Assembly: GCA_002964805.2 (NCBI GenBank)
Contig: PUDQ02000047.1
Location: forward strand, 310,001-374,000
DNA length: 64,000 nucleotides
Direction: 5' to 3'
Source: Trametes villosa
Lineage: Eukaryota > Basidiomycota > Agaricomycetes > Polyporales > Polyporaceae
Program-made: the position numbers and the translations under genes
Notes under the pieces: model-generated
Told to the model about the DNA's origin: nothing
The model's database searches: none
Seen by the model: the letters and a program-made list of their open reading frames with translations, nothing else
Part shown: in pieces, positions 60,775 to 64,000 of the stretch
How the letters are laid out: the number at the start of each line of letters is the position of its first letter
How positions within the stretch are numbered: position 1 is the stretch's first letter

Positions 60775-61355
60775 TCAGCCTTCCGTACCGAACGTCCCCG
60801 TCTCCGTCCCCGTCTCCCCCTCACTTCCCACCTGACCATCCTCCCGGTTGTGCTCGCCGAAGTCGTAATCGTCGTCAATGATGCGAAGCGCCTGGAGGTC
60901 CGAAGGGGCCAGGGAGCGAAGCCAATCAGCATCGTAGCAATTACGCCAGAGACCAACCGCGGGGGCTCCCTTGTCGTTTGACTCGAACGGAACGACAGGG
61001 GACGCATTGAACAGAGGGTTGCCGAGACCGCTCCCGTAGCGGGACTCGTCCCACATCCTGTAGTACAAGGCGTTGAGGGAGCATAGGAAGGCCTTCATCG
61101 AAGCACTTTGCCACTTCGACTCGATGATGCCATAGCGCTTGAGAAAGCGGGGGGGGGCGGCGCCGACGTCGTGATCGCTGTCCCCGCACATGTCCTGCAT
61201 CCCAAGACGTGCGAAGAATGCGGCGTGGTGTTCGATGCTCTGCTGCATGATAACGGCCTGACGGGCGGCATACAGCTGCAAGCACAATTAGCGGTTGAAT
61301 GAGACATACGAGGACGGCTCACCTTCGATCTGCGCTGTCTTTTCTTCCTGTCCAT
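60775..61355 (-). CDS. unrecognised family, C-half gene (177 residues)
   Basis: Two exons: 61355-61323 and 61275-60775. The ATG at 61355 opens MDRKKRQRRSK, matching the basic linker before the second half of the large gene, with the intron at the same place. LYAARQAVIMQQSIEHHAAF follows, then GIIESKWQSASMKAFLCSLN against RIVESRWQSVALKTFFRALD. VGLWRNCYDADWLRSLAPSD matches SGLWRNCYDESWLKTLKPYE, and LRIIDDDYDF matches LKMIDADYVF. The tail is acidic and Thr/Gly-rich. TATATATAG at about 61465-61473 lies about 110 bp upstream, so it may be expressed. It is placed upstream of the N-half gene on the same strand, the reverse of the order within the large gene. Confidence 0.65.
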
Positions 61356-62116
61356 GATACCGAGCGAAGATTCGAGCTTGGAAGCGGATGGATGGCTCGT
61401 GGAGTAAAATCGATGCGGGTGAAGAGAGGGGGTGGTGAGAGAGCAAAGACGTGCGCACCGACGTATATATAGTAGTACGGACAACGGCCTCAAGGTACGG
61501 GGAGGAACAACCATGACCCAGACGGGTTGAAGGTCGCGTATAGGCTGAGCGACGCGTTGTTCCACGTCAGGAACTCCAGGCCGCTAGTGTGGAATCCTAA
61601 CAACGACAAGGTAATATATACGAATATATGAACAACACTCACGCTTTGTTCCAGAGGCAGAAGTACTAGTGCTGCACCGGCTATGGAAGTACGCTATCAG
61701 ATGTCATGTTGCGAGTGATTCAAGCGAGCACGACGTTGTGTGGGTGGCCAGAAGCGACGGGCACACTTCGTCAGCGTACGGCTGTGAGGGCGCTGAGCCA
61801 CTCGGGATACGCCGAGTGCCGCACGATAAGCGCGCGACTCCAGATGAGTGAGACGCTGTGAGACGTGAAGTCCGCACGCACATCGACGAACCATCGCGGT
61901 GGAAGACAGTATCAATTACTTCAGGAAGCAACATGAAAGGAATGTGCGATTAACATAAAGGAGTGTGATCAATGTACCGTATCTCGATGTCCGTAGCCGC
62001 CGCGTAACCTCGTAAATGTGGTTCCTAACCTCGCTCGTAAATGTAGTGACCGTGTCCTAACCTCGTACCACATAACCTCATAATCTAAGAACTGCTTGCA
62101 ACGCGTACCAGTGAGG
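61356..62116. other. intergenic with short TAACCTCG repeats
   Basis: TAACCTCG occurs at 62005-62012, 62026-62033 and 62058-62065, with TAACCTCA at 62073-62080, mixed with CGTAAATGT words. No gene seen. Confidence 0.5.
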
Positions 62117-64000
62117 TTAGATAGCAGTCTCCACTTCGCCTTCGGAAGCGTCCCCAGTCATATCAACGTCATCGCCTGGGACGCGCTCGTCCAAGTCGAA
62201 GACATAGTCAGCATCGATCATCTTCAACGACCGACGCTCGTAAGGCTTCAGAGTCTTCAGCCACGACTCGTCGTAGCAGTTCCGCCACAAACCGCTCGGA
62301 ACATGACCGACCTCGACTCGCGCATCGGCGCGCTCGACTCGCGTGCGCGGAGCGTTCCCGCCGGTAGCCCGCTTGCCTGGCTTAGGCTTACCCCACGCCT
62401 CCCTATACATGGCGTCGAGTGCGCGGAAGAACGTCTTGAGAGCAACGCTCTGCCAGCGCGACTCGACGATACGGTATTGCATGGGGTGCTTGCGCCTCAC
62501 GCCGTCCGTCTCGTCTCCGCTCATGTTCTGAGGGAGGAGGCGGTCGAAGAGGACGGCGTGCCGATCGAGCCCCATGTCCAAGATGACGCTCCACCGGGAG
62601 TCGAATAGCTGTGTACTAACTTCAGCGACGCACAACGAGCAAGCGAACGCCGCACTCACCGTTTTCTTGCGACTGTTGAGAGCTTTCCTCTTCCTCTCCT
62701 TCTCTAACTTCGAGGCCCTAGCTTGCTTCAAGATCTCCGCGTTTCGCGCTTGCTCTTCATCCGTGTCGTCCGCGTCCTTGGGGGGAGTGTACAACTCGTG
62801 GTACTGCTTGCAACAGTATTCGATGTGACGATCGAGGGCGTCGCCGATCTGTGGGAGAGTCAGCTCGCTCCGGTCCGGCAGACGCATTCAAGACGCACAT
62901 GCTCCTCCGTGATCATGGGTATGACATCTTTCTGGAACTGGAATGCACCGCCCTTGATGCACTGGAGAAGATTCTGCACGAAGATGTCTCGGGCCTCCAT
63001 ATTGAATGGAAAGCGCTTCCAGTCGTGGATGAAGTCGATGCGGAAGTTCTCCACTGTGCAGGTGACGCCACTATCGTCCACGCGATACCCTTCGATCTCA
63101 TCATCGGTCAGAGGAGGGTGACGTCGAACCAGTTCTTCCCAGGTTGAGAACTTCAGCAACGTCTTCAGGTGTTTCCGGACGGAAGCCTTGGGCGCATGAT
63201 CAGTATTACAAACAAAAGCGAGGGCGGCCAACGTACCTTCAGGAGGGTAAGTACGACTTCCATCTCTGCGGGGGCCGTGGGAGCCTGCTGTCTGTCGGCA
63301 CGCGGGCGATCGGCGGGGCGCTGCGGGGAGGCCATAGGCGAGGTCGAGGACATATCCTTGCCGGTACGTCTGTGACCGTGGAAAGGGAGAGGGTTTTGGA
63401 GCCCGTCAACCTTTGAGCGGACGGCTCGCACTTCATGCTCCACGGTCTTGCTGTAAGACACGGTATTAGAGCCATGATGGATAGCGTTCAGCGGATGCAC
63501 TAGGAGACTTACCGGAACAGCTCCTGAGCTTCGTGCTGCTTCGCCATGAAGTCAGCCATGAGCTGCGTCACCTGCGCTTGCGACTCTTGCATCTTGTTCA
63601 GCAGTAACATGGCAAACTGGCTTGTCATGGTGTCGACATGCGCAGACGTGGGACTGGGAGTGTGGCACTCCCGATCCTCGGCACGAGGCAGTGGCTCCTA
63701 AGACGAACGGTCAGTTAGCGCGCAAGGGCGCAACGGCTGCAGTACGTACCATATAAGCATCGTTCTCGAAAGGTTGTGCGTTCCCCTCGTTGGCGATCGA
63801 ACTCGAAGACGCCGGACCCGGGCCCGGGGCGTTGGTCTCCGGCTCCTCCGAGAAAGATCGTTCCTGACGGACAGATTAGTGATCGCGCTCCCAGAGCTTT
63901 GCGTTCGCGGCCACTCACCCGCTCCTTGCCCTTGCCAGACGCAGGGGGAGTCCAGTCATCGTCGACGGTCATCTCGTCTTCAGTCGTACGCTGGAGGAGA
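62117..64000 (-). CDS. unrecognised basidiomycete-type protein, two-module, 5' end at or beyond window edge
   Basis: At least seven exons fit in phase, ending at TAA 62117-62119. The frame is open to the last base of the window, though an ATG exists at 63973. The N-terminal part is disordered and acidic (EEPETNAPGPGPASSSS). A predicted coiled coil follows (MTSQFAMLLLNKMQESQAQV to AKQHEAQELFR), then a Pro/Arg-rich spacer. Module one runs from ASVRKHLKTLL to IGDALDRHIEYCCKQYHELY; a Lys-rich linker (KLEKERKRKALNSRKKT) comes next. Module two runs from LFDSRWSVILDMGLDRHAVL through RIVESRWQSVALKTFFRALD to GLWRNCYDESWLKTLKPYE and LKMIDADYVFDL, with an acidic tail. I do not recognise any catalytic motif. 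The two smaller genes at 60.0-61.4 kb each match one module. Confidence 0.7.

Noticed and set aside
62005..62080. TAACCTCG repeats as a possible telomere-like array
   Set aside because: Units are irregularly spaced and do not match the fungal TTAGGG repeat.

Overview
The window reads as nuclear DNA of an Agaricomycete, most likely a polypore-type (Polyporales) white-rot fungus. The evidence is a GC-rich genome, genes cut by many 44-80 bp GT-AG introns, four copies of the basidiomycete-expanded FunK1 kinase family, a family of F-box/LRR genes, a fungal cellulose-binding module (CBM1) and a basidiomycete secreted glycopeptide. The species assignment is inference. Exon models were made by hand from splice sites, reading phase and alignment between paralogues.

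Left third (1-26 kb). After the 3' end of an unknown gene and an MFS monocarboxylate-type transporter comes an accessory block. Two FunK1 genes point left (3.7-9.9 kb) and two point right (12.5-18.5 kb), with a GDP-L-fucose synthase gene in the centre. The partner enzyme, GDP-mannose 4,6-dehydratase (GMD), lies at 22.0-23.5 kb, flanked by F-box/LRR genes. A decayed GMD fragment survives between the two right-hand FunK1 genes. This suggests the two GDP-fucose genes once sat closer together and were moved apart while the kinase array expanded. One FunK1 copy has an in-frame stop, and another has lost the catalytic-loop Asn.

Middle (26-48 kb). Mostly ordinary single genes: a delta-12-type fatty-acid desaturase, a YheT/EMB8-type alpha/beta hydrolase, an MBOAT_2 wax-synthase-like acyltransferase, a secreted CBM1 protein with an unrecognised second domain, a SUZ-domain protein, a DUG1-type Cys-Gly dipeptidase and an eEF1B-gamma-type GST. 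A head-to-head F-box/LRR pair (38.2-42.0 kb) has one broken and one intact copy.

Right third (48-64 kb). A promethin/LDAF1-like lipid-droplet protein, biotin-protein ligase, an alpha/beta hydrolase with an inverted-repeat element in one intron, an F-box/LRR gene and a secreted glycopeptide with 14- and 16-nt exons. A gene-free stretch of about 2.7 kb (57.3-60.0 kb) is full of direct, inverted and simple repeats. It is followed by three genes of an unrecognised family. One is full length and runs off the window. The other two are half-genes, each matching one half of it, in permuted order.

No RNA gene, CRISPR array or autonomous transposon was recognised.
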